The notes under the pieces are model-generated. The model saw nothing but the letters and a program-made list of their open reading frames with translations. It searched no databases and was not told where the DNA came from. From an uncultured Desulfuromonadales bacterium (GTDB lineage: Bacteria > Desulfobacterota > Desulfuromonadia > Geobacterales > Pseudopelobacteraceae), in the NCBI GenBank assembly GCA_903868145.1, contig CAIPTY010000054.1, positions 1 to 38,321 of the forward strand: a stretch of 38,321 nt of DNA. Reading direction: 5' to 3'. Position 1 is the first letter of the stretch. Every line of letters starts with the position of its first letter. Of this stretch, positions 10,890 through 19,403 are shown piece by piece. The position numbers and the translations under genes are program-made.

Positions 10890-12782
10890 ATGATTACGTA
10901 TGAAAATGTGTATGACGTTATAGTTGTTGGTGCTGGTCATGCCGGTTGTGAGGCCGCCTTGGCCGCGGCGCGTATGGGTTGCCATACCCTTATGCTGACC
11001 ATCAATCTTGATGCTATAGCCCTCATGTCATGTAATCCCGCCATAGGCGGCCTGGCCAAAGGGCACTTGGTAAAAGAAATTGATGCATTAGGTGGGGAGA
11101 TGGCCAAAAACATCGATGCTACTGGCATTCAGTTTCGTGTTCTCAATACCCGAAAAGGGCCTGCTGTGAGAGCTTCTCGAGCACAGGCTGATAAGCAACT
11201 GTATCGATTGCGAATGAAGCGTGTCATGGAACACCAATCGAGACTTGATCTTAAACAGGGTGAGGTGACGGCTCTCTACGTAGATTCCGGTGATCTGAGG
11301 GGCGTAGATACCCGTTCTGGCATCCGCTTTCTTGCTAAAACCGTTATTGTAACCACGGGTACTTTTATGCGCGGGTTGATACATATTGGTCTGCGCAATT
11401 ATCCTGGAGGGCGTGCGGCGGATCTACCCTCGGTCGGACTTTCAGATCAACTAGCATCTCTTGGATTCACGGTTGGTCGTCTTAAGACTGGTACGCCCGC
11501 CCGTTTGGACGGTCGTACGATTAATTATGCTAAGCTGGATAAGCAGTTTGGAGACAATCCGCCGCTGCCATTTTCTTTTTCAGCAACAGAGATAACTCTT
11601 CCTCAGGTGCCGTGCCACATTGCATATACCAATAAACGATCTCATGAAATTATTCGGGCTGGACTTGATCGCTCCCCTCTCTACGTTGGCTTGATCGAAG
11701 GGATTGGCCCTCGATATTGCCCGTCTATTGAGGATAAAGTTGTCAGGTTCCCTGAAAAGGATCGCCATCAGACGTTTCTGGAGCCGGAGGGGCTTGATAC
11801 TGTTGAAATATACCCCAGTGGCTTGTCTACATCTCTGCCGATTGATATTCAGTATTTTTTCTACCGCTCAATTGCAGGTTTGGAAAATGTTGAGATTATG
11901 CGTCCCGCTTATGCCATCGAGTATGATTATGTGGATCCTATTCAGCTTCACTCTTCTCTTGAAACGAAGCTGATACCCAACCTTTATCATGCAGGGCAAA
12001 TCAACGGCACTTCAGGGTACGAGGAAGCTGCTGCTCAGGGTTTGATGGCTGGTATTAATGCAGCTCTCAGGTCTAAGGGGCGTAATCCTTTGGTACTGAC
12101 ACGCAGTGATGCATATATCGGCGTGATGATTGATGATCTTGTCACTCTCGGAACTAAAGAACCGTATCGAATGTTTACCTCGCGTGCTGAGTACCGCCTG
12201 CTGTTGCGAGAGGATAATGCAGACTTGCGACTACGCGAAAAAGGATATGCGCTAGGCCTTGTCTCTGAGGAAGAGTATGTGCGATTTTTCGAAAAACGAG
12301 AAAAAATAGCGCATGAATATTCTCGCGTTGCCTCAATGCGTCTGACCCTTAATAGCCAGGAACAGGCTTTCCTTGAAGCTAATGGTATGACGGATATTCA
12401 TAAAGGCACTACATACGAACAGCTTCTGCGGCGTCCTGAAATGTCTTATGATCATCTCTCTGAATTTGATGATGTTTCACGTGAAACACCGCGAGAAATT
12501 AAGACGCAAGTCGAGATACAAGTTAAATATCATGGGTACATCGAACGGCAGCTTGAGCAAATCAAACGGTCGCAAAATTTTGAATCGAGTCGTATCCCAA
12601 CAGGGCTGGACTATTTCTCAATCCAGGGCCTAACGACTGAATCAAGGGAAAAATTATCCGCGCACCGTCCGGATACACTTGGTCAGGCATCCCGTATCCC
12701 TGGAGTAACGGCAGCCGCAATTTCTGTCCTATCCGTTTATTTGAAGGCCAACGCACAAAAGATCACTTCACGTGCTGACTAG
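10890..12782 (+). CDS. mnmG: tRNA uridine-5-carboxymethylaminomethyl modification enzyme MnmG
   Basis: 630-aa FAD enzyme, partner of MnmE in wobble-uridine modification. The dinucleotide-binding motif VVGAGHAGCEAA is at residues about 12-23. The family blocks C-N-P-A-I-G-G-x-A-K-G-H-L, G-R-x-K-T-G-T-P-A-R, and G-Q-I-N-G-T-S-G-Y-E-E-A-A-A-Q-G are all present. The C-terminal helical domain ends at normal length. It lies 36 bp after mnmE and 2 bp before rsmG. A perfect parS palindrome is embedded in its 3' third, encoding D-V-S-R-E-T. Confidence 0.97.
   Translation: MITYENVYDVIVVGAGHAGCEAALAAARMGCHTLMLTINLDAIALMSCNPAIGGLAKGHLVKEIDALGGEMAKNIDATGIQFRVLNTRKGPAVRASRAQADKQLYRLRMKRVMEHQSRLDLKQGEVTALYVDSGDLRGVDTRSGIRFLAKTVIVTTGTFMRGLIHIGLRNYPGGRAADLPSVGLSDQLASLGFTVGRLKTGTPARLDGRTINYAKLDKQFGDNPPLPFSFSATEITLPQVPCHIAYTNKRSHEIIRAGLDRSPLYVGLIEGIGPRYCPSIEDKVVRFPEKDRHQTFLEPEGLDTVEIYPSGLSTSLPIDIQYFFYRSIAGLENVEIMRPAYAIEYDYVDPIQLHSSLETKLIPNLYHAGQINGTSGYEEAAAQGLMAGINAALRSKGRNPLVLTRSDAYIGVMIDDLVTLGTKEPYRMFTSRAEYRLLLREDNADLRLREKGYALGLVSEEEYVRFFEKREKIAHEYSRVASMRLTLNSQEQAFLEANGMTDIHKGTTYEQLLRRPEMSYDHLSEFDDVSRETPREIKTQVEIQVKYHGYIERQLEQIKRSQNFESSRIPTGLDYFSIQGLTTESREKLSAHRPDTLGQASRIPGVTAAAISVLSVYLKANAQKITSRAD
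12473..12488. promoter_or_regulatory. parS centromere site (ParB binding) within mnmG
   Basis: TGTTTCACGTGAAACA is a perfect 16-bp palindrome identical to the consensus bacterial parS. ParB loads at parS and spreads to organise and segregate the origin region. It lies about 5.7 kb from dnaA, a normal origin-proximal place. The parA and parB genes are not in the window. Confidence 0.88.
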
Positions 12783-12784
12783 CA

Positions 12785-13435
12785 ATGCGTTCCATTCTCG
12801 TACAACATCTAGGTGAGATGGGATTTGATGCTTCAGACTCGTCCATCAGAGCGCTTGAGCATTTTGTATTCGAGCTTCAGAAGTGGAATCAAAAGATAAG
12901 TTTGACTTCGATAACAAAAACCGAAGATATGACAATAAAACATCTGCTTGACTCCATGGCTGTTATAGAGTCGGTTCGAGAAGAGCGAATGCTCCTTGAC
13001 ATAGGTTCTGGCGCTGGAATACCTGCAATACCGCTCAAAATAATGTTGCCGGAAACACAGGTCGTTTCGGTAGATGCGGTCAGAAAGAAAATAGTATTTC
13101 AGCGACATGTTGTTCGATTGCTTGGGCTTCAGGGTTATGTTGCAATGCATGCGAGGGTTGAAAATCTCTACGCATCGCATTCGGGATGTTTTAATGCGAT
13201 TGTTTCGCGAGCTTTCTCTTCTCTTCAGACTTTCATTTTATTGGCTGCTCCCCTGTTGACCGATGGTGGGCGACTGATTGCGATGAAGGGGCCTACTGTT
13301 GATGACGAAATCCTGTGCAGCTCAGAGTTTCTCCAACGGAGCGGGTTTCGCGTTTCTTCGATTCAAACATATTTCTTGCCAAACAATATGGGCGAGCGCC
13401 GCCTCGTAATACTTTCTGCGGCACGAGCTCGATAA
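12785..13435 (+). CDS. rsmG: 16S rRNA (guanine-N7) methyltransferase RsmG
   Basis: 216-aa SAM-dependent methyltransferase that makes m7G527 in 16S rRNA. The pattern K-W-N-x-K-I-S-L-T-S-I near residues 34-44, the SAM site L-L-D-I-G-S-G-A-G-I-P-A-I-P around residue 76, and the later V-S-R-A-F-S-S motif are characteristic. The ATG lies 2 bp after the mnmG stop, so translation is coupled. It ends the origin-side series. In many genomes parA and parB come next; here they do not. Confidence 0.95.
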   Translation: MRSILVQHLGEMGFDASDSSIRALEHFVFELQKWNQKISLTSITKTEDMTIKHLLDSMAVIESVREERMLLDIGSGAGIPAIPLKIMLPETQVVSVDAVRKKIVFQRHVVRLLGLQGYVAMHARVENLYASHSGCFNAIVSRAFSSLQTFILLAAPLLTDGGRLIAMKGPTVDDEILCSSEFLQRSGFRVSSIQTYFLPNNMGERRLVILSAARAR

Positions 13436-13826
13436 ATTGGGACTTGCCGTACCTTTCTTCAAATCCTTTTGTTTAAGCGGAGAATCCTGTGCGAGGAATA
13501 GGGCGGGTAGGGCTAAAAGCGTTTTGCTTTTCTGGGGCAATTTTGATCGATTTGGCGCCGTATGTCATTTATAGGTTCTTTCCCCTGTAGAATGGAGTTG
13601 CAGGGCAGTGGATTCTGAACTAGAGTGTTACCACGTACATGTAAGGTTTTCTCTCGTCAGGGAGATGAAGTTAAATGTCAGGGAAAGGGATGTTGTGGAG
13701 TGAGTAGTGTCAGTGGGAATCCTCGGGGTTTTCTTATGAAGAGTCGGTCTTCTGCGAGTGTGCCCGTATATTATTTGCAGGGAACGGTTTCATTTATTCT
13801 GAACCGCAACGTTAAACTTAATTAGT
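13436..13826. other. 391-bp gap without a recognisable gene
   Basis: No reading frame here has family-like features. A 66-codon frame at 13625-13825 has no good ribosome site and an unremarkable composition. A weak AAAAGC/GCTTTT hairpin at 13515-13531 with a short T run could end the rsmG transcript. Nothing in the region looks like a tRNA. The gap lies exactly where origin-type gene order stops, so it may mark an old rearrangement point and must hold the promoter of the following operon. Confidence 0.5.
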
Positions 13827-14294
13827 ATGGATATTCGCATCTACTACGAAGATACCGACGCCGCCGGGGTTGTGTATCATGCCAATTATCTCAAGTATCT
13901 TGAAAGAGCCCGGACGGAATATTTTCGAAAAAAGGGGATGCTGGTAGCTGAGCTTGCATCCGAGGGTTTTATTTTTCCCGTGGTGCACCTTGAGATTAAT
14001 TTCAGGTCTCCAGCAAGGCTTGATGATCATCTGATCATCATTTCCATTCCTGAACGAGTCGGTGGTTCTTCATTTGCGATGCGGCAATTTGTTGAGAGAA
14101 AACGGGATGGTAAACAACTTGTTGAGGCGCTGGTGACGTTAGCCTGTATAACCCCGGAAATTAAGACACGTCGTATCCCTGCCGAAATCAGGCATCTTTT
14201 GGAAGCAGATTTGCTTCCGCATGAAGCGGGTGCGACGAACGGTTTTATGGGAAAAGTACCAAAAGCTGCTATTTTGGCAGAGACCCCCGCCTGA
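13827..14294 (+). CDS. YbgC-family acyl-CoA thioesterase
   Basis: 155-aa hot-dog-fold thioesterase. The YbgC/4-hydroxybenzoyl-CoA thioesterase signature Y-Y-E-D-T-D-A-A-G-V-V-Y-H-A-N-Y-L-K-Y-L-E-R-A-R-T-E is complete at residues about 5-31, including the catalytic Asp of the D-T-D-x-x-G motif. The start is placed by this signature, since no Shine-Dalgarno sequence is visible before ATG 13827. The usual Tol-Pal neighbours are absent; it sits 2 bp before mqnC. YbgC proteins act on short- or medium-chain acyl-CoAs or acyl-ACP; the substrate here cannot be inferred. Confidence 0.88.
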   Translation: MDIRIYYEDTDAAGVVYHANYLKYLERARTEYFRKKGMLVAELASEGFIFPVVHLEINFRSPARLDDHLIIISIPERVGGSSFAMRQFVERKRDGKQLVEALVTLACITPEIKTRRIPAEIRHLLEADLLPHEAGATNGFMGKVPKAAILAETPA

Positions 14295-14296
14295 TA

Positions 14297-15367
14297 ATGT
14301 CGGCACAATCAAACTCATATCGGGCAGCTGAGCCGCGCATAGAAAGGAACGAGGCGCTTCGCCTTCTGCTGCGTGGTGATCTCTTGTCCCTTGGCCTCAG
14401 AGCAGATAAAATACGTCGCAAGCTACACCCCGAAAACAGAGTTACATTTGTCATCGATCGCAACGTAAATTATACAAATATTTGTGAAACAAAGTGTTTG
14501 TTCTGTGCCTTCTATCGCGACAAGTCTGCCAAAGATGCTTATCTGCTCACCCAGACTGAAATATTCCGCAAAATTGATGAGCTGGTTGAGCAGGGTGGGA
14601 CTCAGTTGCTCATGCAGGGTGGTCTTAACCCAGAACTCACCATCGATTTTTTTGAAGAACTGTTCCGGGAGATAAAGAGGCGTTTTCCTGATGTGCAAAA
14701 CCACTCACTTTCACCGGCCGAAATTACCGGTATAGCTTTGCGATCAGGGCTGAAGATCGATGATACGATAGCGCGTCTCAAGACCGCTGGACTTGATTCT
14801 ATTCCGGGCGGCGGCGCTGAGATACTTGTTGATGAGGTGCGCGGCAGCATTTCCCCCAAGAAAATCGGCTGGAGCGCATGGGCCGATGTCATGCATAAGG
14901 CCGCTGGACTGGGTATGTCGACGACAGCGACAATGATGTTTGGCAGTCGGGAAAAGCCGGAGGATATTGTCGAGCATTTGTTCAGGGTTCGGGAATTGCA
15001 AGATAGCGGCGGCTCATTCACGGCATTTATCCCCTGGACATATCAGCCGGGCAACACCGAGCTGGGAGGCACTACCGCCACTGGCGTTGAGTATCTCGCC
15101 GTATTGGCTTTATCGCGGATCGTGTTGGACAATATCTCCAGTATTCAGGCCAGTTGGGTGACTCAAGGGGCCAAAATGGCTCAGGTGGCTCTTTTTTTCG
15201 GGGCTAATGATCTTGGAGGAACCATGCTGGAGGAAAATGTGGTTGCGGCGACCGGTTGTAGCTTTCGCATGTCACGCGACGAGATGATCGCTCTAATACG
15301 GGCAGCCGGATTCCAGGCCGCGCAGCGCACAACAACATATACAATTATTAGGGAGTTTGGGGATTGA
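14297..15367 (+). CDS. mqnC: Cyclic dehypoxanthine futalosine synthase MqnC
   Basis: 356-aa radical SAM enzyme of the futalosine route to menaquinone; it cyclises dehypoxanthine futalosine. The 4Fe-4S motif is C63-x3-C67-x2-C70, followed by A-F-Y-R as in MqnC. The blocks M-Q-G-G-L-N-P, the S-L-S-P-A-E-I segment and D-S-I-P-G-G-G-A-E-I are also family-like. MqnE and MqnA/B/D are not nearby, so the pathway must be dispersed. The stop overlaps the TTG start of the following RNase D gene. The related enzyme MqnE is the main alternative, but the motif spacing and sequence favour MqnC. Confidence 0.9.
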   Translation: MSAQSNSYRAAEPRIERNEALRLLLRGDLLSLGLRADKIRRKLHPENRVTFVIDRNVNYTNICETKCLFCAFYRDKSAKDAYLLTQTEIFRKIDELVEQGGTQLLMQGGLNPELTIDFFEELFREIKRRFPDVQNHSLSPAEITGIALRSGLKIDDTIARLKTAGLDSIPGGGAEILVDEVRGSISPKKIGWSAWADVMHKAAGLGMSTTATMMFGSREKPEDIVEHLFRVRELQDSGGSFTAFIPWTYQPGNTELGGTTATGVEYLAVLALSRIVLDNISSIQASWVTQGAKMAQVALFFGANDLGGTMLEENVVAATGCSFRMSRDEMIALIRAAGFQAAQRTTTYTIIREFGD

Positions 15368-16503
15368 CACCGCATATTCAACAGAATTGTGAGATTATAA
15401 CCAGCCTGACCCGCTTGACCGACGTGGTGTCGATCCTCAACCAGCAGAGCGAGATTGCTGTTGATCTGGAGATGGATTCTCTCCATCACTACCGCGAGAA
15501 GGTTTGTCTGATCCAAGTATCTACACGCTCTGAGAGCTGGCTGATCGACCCGCTCGCACTGAAGCGTCTGTCACCATTGGCAGAGCCTTTGGTCAACCCT
15601 CATATCCGCATAGTGATGCATGGCGCAGACTATGATATCCGTTCACTTCACCGGGATTTTGGCATAGAGGTGAATAATCTCTTTGATACCATGCTGGCTG
15701 CACGTTTTCTGGGGATACCCGAATTTGGCCTGGCGGCTCTACTTAAAATGCGTTTCGGCATTGAGTTGAACAAAAAATACCAGAAGGCGGACTGGAGCAG
15801 GCGACCGCTTACTTCTGAGATGTGTGCATATGCTGTTGCAGACACCTCGGGTCTGCTTTCCTTATATGATCAGCTCAGCTCAGAACTGATTCAAAAGGAC
15901 CGTATCCAATGGCTGGAAGAGGAGTGCCGATTGGTATGCCAGGCTCGCGTCACCGAAAAGAGTGGGCCACTGTTCCTTGCCTGCAAGGGGGCTGGCAAGC
16001 TTAAAGGCCGTAGTCTTGCTGTGCTGGAAGAGTTGCTCTATATCCGTGACCAGAGGGCGCGCGAGGATGACCGGCCCCCGTTTAAGATTGTTTCGGGAGA
16101 AACCTTGCTCGAGATCGCTGAAAAAAAACCGCACTGTGTAGCTGAGTTGTCTGGGGTCAAGGGTATGACCCCAGGGCAGATAGCCCGTCTTGGGGACAAA
16201 ATACTTGCTGCGGTCTCCCGGGCTCTCACGGCACCGGAAGAAATGCTTCCACGATTTCCGCGGATAGTGCGTAGCGAGCCGACTGATGCTGCAAAGGAAC
16301 GACTCAAACGGCTGAAAGGGTGGCGGGAGCACAAGAGCTCTTCCCAAGGTCTCGAGCCGGGTGTCGTAGCGCCAAACTGGCTGCTGGAAGCTGTTGCCGA
16401 TATGAATCCGACGACGATGTTTGCGCTGGGAGATGTTGCGGGTTTGCGTGAGTGGCAGAAAGAACTGTACGGCAGCGAGCTACTGAGCACGCTGGCAAGC
16501 TGA
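15364..16503 (+). CDS. rnd: Ribonuclease D-type 3'-5' exonuclease with HRDC domain
   Basis: 379-aa DEDDy exonuclease for RNA 3' trimming. Exo I has D34 and E36 in V-D-L-E-M-D-S; Exo II is H86-G-A-D-Y-D91; Exo III is Y156-A-V-A-D160. An HRDC helical domain (around I-R-D-Q-R-A-R-E-D-D-R-P-P) follows. The start is TTG at 15364, overlapping the mqnC TGA by 3 bp, with AGGGAG upstream; no in-frame ATG precedes the catalytic Exo I residues. Lengths in the family are similar. It is placed between a quinone gene and the arn genes, with no obvious functional tie. Confidence 0.9.
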   Translation: MTPHIQQNCEIITSLTRLTDVVSILNQQSEIAVDLEMDSLHHYREKVCLIQVSTRSESWLIDPLALKRLSPLAEPLVNPHIRIVMHGADYDIRSLHRDFGIEVNNLFDTMLAARFLGIPEFGLAALLKMRFGIELNKKYQKADWSRRPLTSEMCAYAVADTSGLLSLYDQLSSELIQKDRIQWLEEECRLVCQARVTEKSGPLFLACKGAGKLKGRSLAVLEELLYIRDQRAREDDRPPFKIVSGETLLEIAEKKPHCVAELSGVKGMTPGQIARLGDKILAAVSRALTAPEEMLPRFPRIVRSEPTDAAKERLKRLKGWREHKSSSQGLEPGVVAPNWLLEAVADMNPTTMFALGDVAGLREWQKELYGSELLSTLAS

Positions 16504-16520
16504 AACAACAGGAGCTGTGC

Positions 16521-17459
16521 ATGGATCAACCATATCTCAGTCTGGTTATACCGGTTTACAACGAAGAGGCAAATCTCGAGCCTCTGATGGAACGCCTCTA
16601 TCCAGTGGCCTTGGAAATCGGTCGCCCCTTCGAGATTATATTTACCAATGATGGCTCACGCGACGGCTCACTGGAAATATTGCGCGGTATGGTAGATGAT
16701 TTTCCCGGCGTCAAGGTCGTAGAGTTCACCGGAAATTTTGGCCAGCATATGGCTATCCTTGCGGCGTTTGAGGCTTCATGCGGCGAGATAGTTATTACCC
16801 TGGATGCCGATCTGCAGAATCCTCCAGAGGAGATACCGCGCTTGGTGGCGGAAATAGAAAAAGGCTTCGACGTGGTCGGCACGATTCGCAGGCAACGTCA
16901 GGATTCCACCTTTCGCAGGCTGGCGTCACGCATCGTCAATACCACCACCAACACAATCACCGGTATGCAGATGCAGGATTATGGATGCATGTTGCGCGCC
17001 TATCATCGCCATGTCGTGGATAACATTAACCGCTGTCGTGAATCGACCACATTCATCCCCGCTCTGGCTCAGACATTCGCGGCCAATCCGACAGAGATCC
17101 AGGTCGGACATGCCGAGCGGGCCGAGGGGGAGAGCAAATACTCATTGTACCGCCTGATTCGTCTCAACTTCGACCTGATGACCGGTTTTTCTGTCGTGCC
17201 GCTCCAGCTTTTCGCCCTTTTCGGGATCATTACGGCGGTTTTATCCGTGGCCTTCGCCCTGTTCCTGCTTGTGCGGCGCTTCATTGTCGGTGCCGAGGTT
17301 GAGGGGGTTTTCACCCTGTTTGCAATCCTGTTTTTCTTCATTGGCATCATAATCATGGGTATAGGCATTGTGGGAGAATACGTGGGAAGAATTTATCAGG
17401 AAGTCAGGAAACGGCCGCGTTTTGTGGTCAGAAGAACCTACGGATTTGAAGAACAATAA
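16521..17459 (+). CDS. arnC: Undecaprenyl-phosphate 4-deoxy-4-formamido-L-arabinose transferase-like glycosyltransferase
   Basis: 312-aa family 2 glycosyltransferase with two C-terminal membrane helices (about residues 230-255 and 270-295). The domain opens with S-L-V-I-P-V-Y-N-E-E, has the D-D/D-x-D region T-L-D-A-D-L-Q-N-P-P-E-E-I-P, and contains D-Y-G-C-M-L-R-A-Y and the G-E-S-K-Y-S block, all strongly ArnC-like. ATG 16521 is chosen because AGGAG lies 7 nt upstream; an earlier ATG at 16452 would overlap rnd. ArnC moves formylated aminoarabinose to undecaprenyl phosphate at the inner membrane for lipid A modification. The neighbouring split arnA supports this assignment. Confidence 0.85.
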   Translation: MDQPYLSLVIPVYNEEANLEPLMERLYPVALEIGRPFEIIFTNDGSRDGSLEILRGMVDDFPGVKVVEFTGNFGQHMAILAAFEASCGEIVITLDADLQNPPEEIPRLVAEIEKGFDVVGTIRRQRQDSTFRRLASRIVNTTTNTITGMQMQDYGCMLRAYHRHVVDNINRCRESTTFIPALAQTFAANPTEIQVGHAERAEGESKYSLYRLIRLNFDLMTGFSVVPLQLFALFGIITAVLSVAFALFLLVRRFIVGAEVEGVFTLFAILFFFIGIIIMGIGIVGEYVGRIYQEVRKRPRFVVRRTYGFEEQ

Positions 17460-18363
17460 GCTCGTCATCTGTGCCTACCATAACGTAGGCTGCCGCTGTA
17501 TCGAAACGTTGTTGCGACAGAGCGCGCACGTTGCTCTTATCTTTACTCACGAGGATTCGCCTGCCGAGGATATCTGGTTCGATTCGGTGGGGGAACTGGC
17601 GGCACGGCACGGTATTCCATATCTGACCAGTGACATCTCCCTGCCCGAAAACGTTGAGCGGGTGCGAGATCTGGCCCCGGACTTCATCTTCTCTTTCTAT
17701 TACCGCACTATGATCAGGCCGGTGGTGCTGAATATTCCTGCCAGGGGAGCCCTCAATCTCCATGGCTCCTACCTTCCGAAATATCGGGGACGTGTGCCGG
17801 TCAACTGGGCGGTGATAAACGGCGAAACCTCAACCGGCGCCACCCTGCACTATATGCTGGAGAAGCCTGATGCCGGTGATATTGTAGATCAGGAGAAGGT
17901 GCCTATACTCTTCACCGATTCTGCCTATGACATATTTGGCAAGGTGACCAATGCTGCGGCGACTGTTATCGATCGCGCCTGGCCTCTGTTGCGCGATGGC
18001 GGTGCACAGAGAATCCCCATGGATCTTGCCTCAGGAACCTACCATGGCGGTCGCAGTCCGGAAGACGGTCGTATTGAATGGACTCGAAGCGCGATTACCC
18101 TGTACAACCTGGTACGTGGTGTAACCCACCCCTACCCCGGAGCCTTCACGATGCTCGACGGCAAGAAGGTCTTTATCTGGAAAGCCTGGCCGCTGGAGGG
18201 GAGTGGCGAACCGGGGCTGATTGTGTCGTACAATCCGCTGCTGGTTGGCACAGGCCGCGGCCTGCTCGAGATCAGGTCACTGCAGTTTGAGGGTGAACCC
18301 GAATTGACAGCGGCGGAGTTTCTGTCTCATCATCATATACAATCATTTCAGGAGGCTCTATGA
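17446..18363 (+). CDS. arnA: ArnA-type formyltransferase (stand-alone N-terminal half)
   Basis: 305-aa protein equal to the N-terminal formyltransferase half of E. coli ArnA, which formylates UDP-4-amino-arabinose. The opening K-L-V-I-C-A-Y-H-N-V-G-C parallels the ArnA start. The catalytic set is N104, H106 (in N-L-H-G-S-Y-L-P-K-Y-R-G) and D142 in E-K-P-D-A-G-D. TTG 17446 is the likely start, overlapping the arnC 3' end by 14 bp; the ribosome site is weak. Its TGA overlaps the ATG of the dehydrogenase gene by 4 bp. E. coli has both halves in one protein; here they are two genes. Confidence 0.85.
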   Translation: MKNNKLVICAYHNVGCRCIETLLRQSAHVALIFTHEDSPAEDIWFDSVGELAARHGIPYLTSDISLPENVERVRDLAPDFIFSFYYRTMIRPVVLNIPARGALNLHGSYLPKYRGRVPVNWAVINGETSTGATLHYMLEKPDAGDIVDQEKVPILFTDSAYDIFGKVTNAAATVIDRAWPLLRDGGAQRIPMDLASGTYHGGRSPEDGRIEWTRSAITLYNLVRGVTHPYPGAFTMLDGKKVFIWKAWPLEGSGEPGLIVSYNPLLVGTGRGLLEIRSLQFEGEPELTAAEFLSHHHIQSFQEAL

Positions 18364-19400
18364 AAGTGCTTATTCTCGGTGTCAATGGCTTCATCGGTAA
18401 TTCCCTTACCCATCGTATCCTGACCACCACCGATTGGGAGGTCTTCGGCCTCGACATGGCGTGCGACAAGCTGGAGCGCTCGCTGGGCGACTCACGCTTC
18501 CATTTTCTGGAGGGGGACATTACGATCAACAAGGAGTGGATAGAGTATAACATCAAGAAGTGCGACGTCGTGCTCCCCTTGGTTGCCATTGCCACGCCGG
18601 TGACATATGTCAAGGATCCGCTGCGGGTTTTCGAGCTGGACTTCGAGGAGAACCTCAAAATTATCCGGCTCTGCCACAAGTACAGAAAACGGGTCATCTT
18701 CCCCTCCACTTCTGAGGTCTACGGCATGAGTCCCGATAGCGAATTCGATGAGGAAACTTCCCCTCTGATGCTGGGACCGATCGCCAAGGAGCGATGGATC
18801 TATTCCTGCGCCAAGCAGATGCTTGATCGCGTGATCTATGCCTACGGTGCCCACGAGGGGCTCAGGTTCACCCTGTTCCGTCCCTTCAACTGGATCGGTC
18901 CAAAGCTGGACAGTATTCACACTGCCAAGGAGGGCAGTTCACGCGTCCTGACACAGTTCCTGTACAACATTCTGGCCGAAGAGCCGATTCAGTTGGTGGA
19001 TGGGGGGAATCAGCGCCGTTCCTTTACCTACATAGAGGACGGGATAGACTGCCTGATGAAGATCATTTCCAACCAAAACGGGTGCGCCGATGGCAGAATT
19101 TTCAACATTGGTAATCCGGCCAACGACCTCTCCGTCAGGGAACTGGCTGTTAAGTTGCGCGAGATGGTCAAGGAATTTCCGCTGTACAAGGATAAGGCCG
19201 ATAAGTGCCGTATTGTTGAGACATCCTCCGACACATTTTACGGCAAGGGGTATCAGGATATGCTGACCCGTGTCCCTTCCGTCAAAAGGGCTAAAGAGTG
19301 CCTCGGATGGGAACCGGTCACAACCGTGGACGATGCCTTGCGCAAGACGCTGGAGTTTTATCTGGTGGATGAACGGGAAAAGCTGAGCGAGTTTCTGTAG
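18360..19400 (+). CDS. arnA: ArnA-type UDP-glucuronate dehydrogenase/decarboxylase (stand-alone C-terminal half)
   Basis: 346-aa short-chain dehydrogenase/reductase equal to the C-terminal half of ArnA, which oxidatively decarboxylates UDP-glucuronate. The NAD site is GVNGFIG at 7-13. P-S-T-S-E-V-Y-G holds the catalytic S118 and E119, and Y148-S-C-A-K152 is the SDR pair. The L-P-L-V-A-I-A-T-P and F-N-W-I-G-P-K segments match ArnA very closely. An AGGAGG-like site is 6-7 nt upstream of the ATG. No arnB or arnT lies in the window, so the complete lipid A pathway cannot be claimed. A role in UDP-pentose synthesis for other glycans is the alternative. Confidence 0.88.
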   Translation: MKVLILGVNGFIGNSLTHRILTTTDWEVFGLDMACDKLERSLGDSRFHFLEGDITINKEWIEYNIKKCDVVLPLVAIATPVTYVKDPLRVFELDFEENLKIIRLCHKYRKRVIFPSTSEVYGMSPDSEFDEETSPLMLGPIAKERWIYSCAKQMLDRVIYAYGAHEGLRFTLFRPFNWIGPKLDSIHTAKEGSSRVLTQFLYNILAEEPIQLVDGGNQRRSFTYIEDGIDCLMKIISNQNGCADGRIFNIGNPANDLSVRELAVKLREMVKEFPLYKDKADKCRIVETSSDTFYGKGYQDMLTRVPSVKRAKECLGWEPVTTVDDALRKTLEFYLVDEREKLSEFL

Positions 19401-19403
19401 AAG

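Noticed and set aside
13515-13531. AAAAGC/GCTTTT hairpin after rsmG as a terminator
   Set aside because: The stem is only six mostly A-T pairs and the T run is short, so it is mentioned only as a weak possibility in the gap.
13625-13825. 66-codon plus-strand frame in the gap after rsmG
   Set aside because: No ribosome site, no recognisable domain and poor composition; it ends just before the thioesterase start.
14021-14040. TGATGATCA/TGATCATCA palindrome in the thioesterase gene
   Set aside because: Low-complexity codons (Asp, His, Ile) explain it; the 2-nt loop prevents a stable hairpin.
16151-16174. 9-bp hairpin CTGGGGTCA/TGACCCCAG inside rnd
   Set aside because: Shorter than the other intragenic stems, with no T tail and in the middle of the gene; probably chance.
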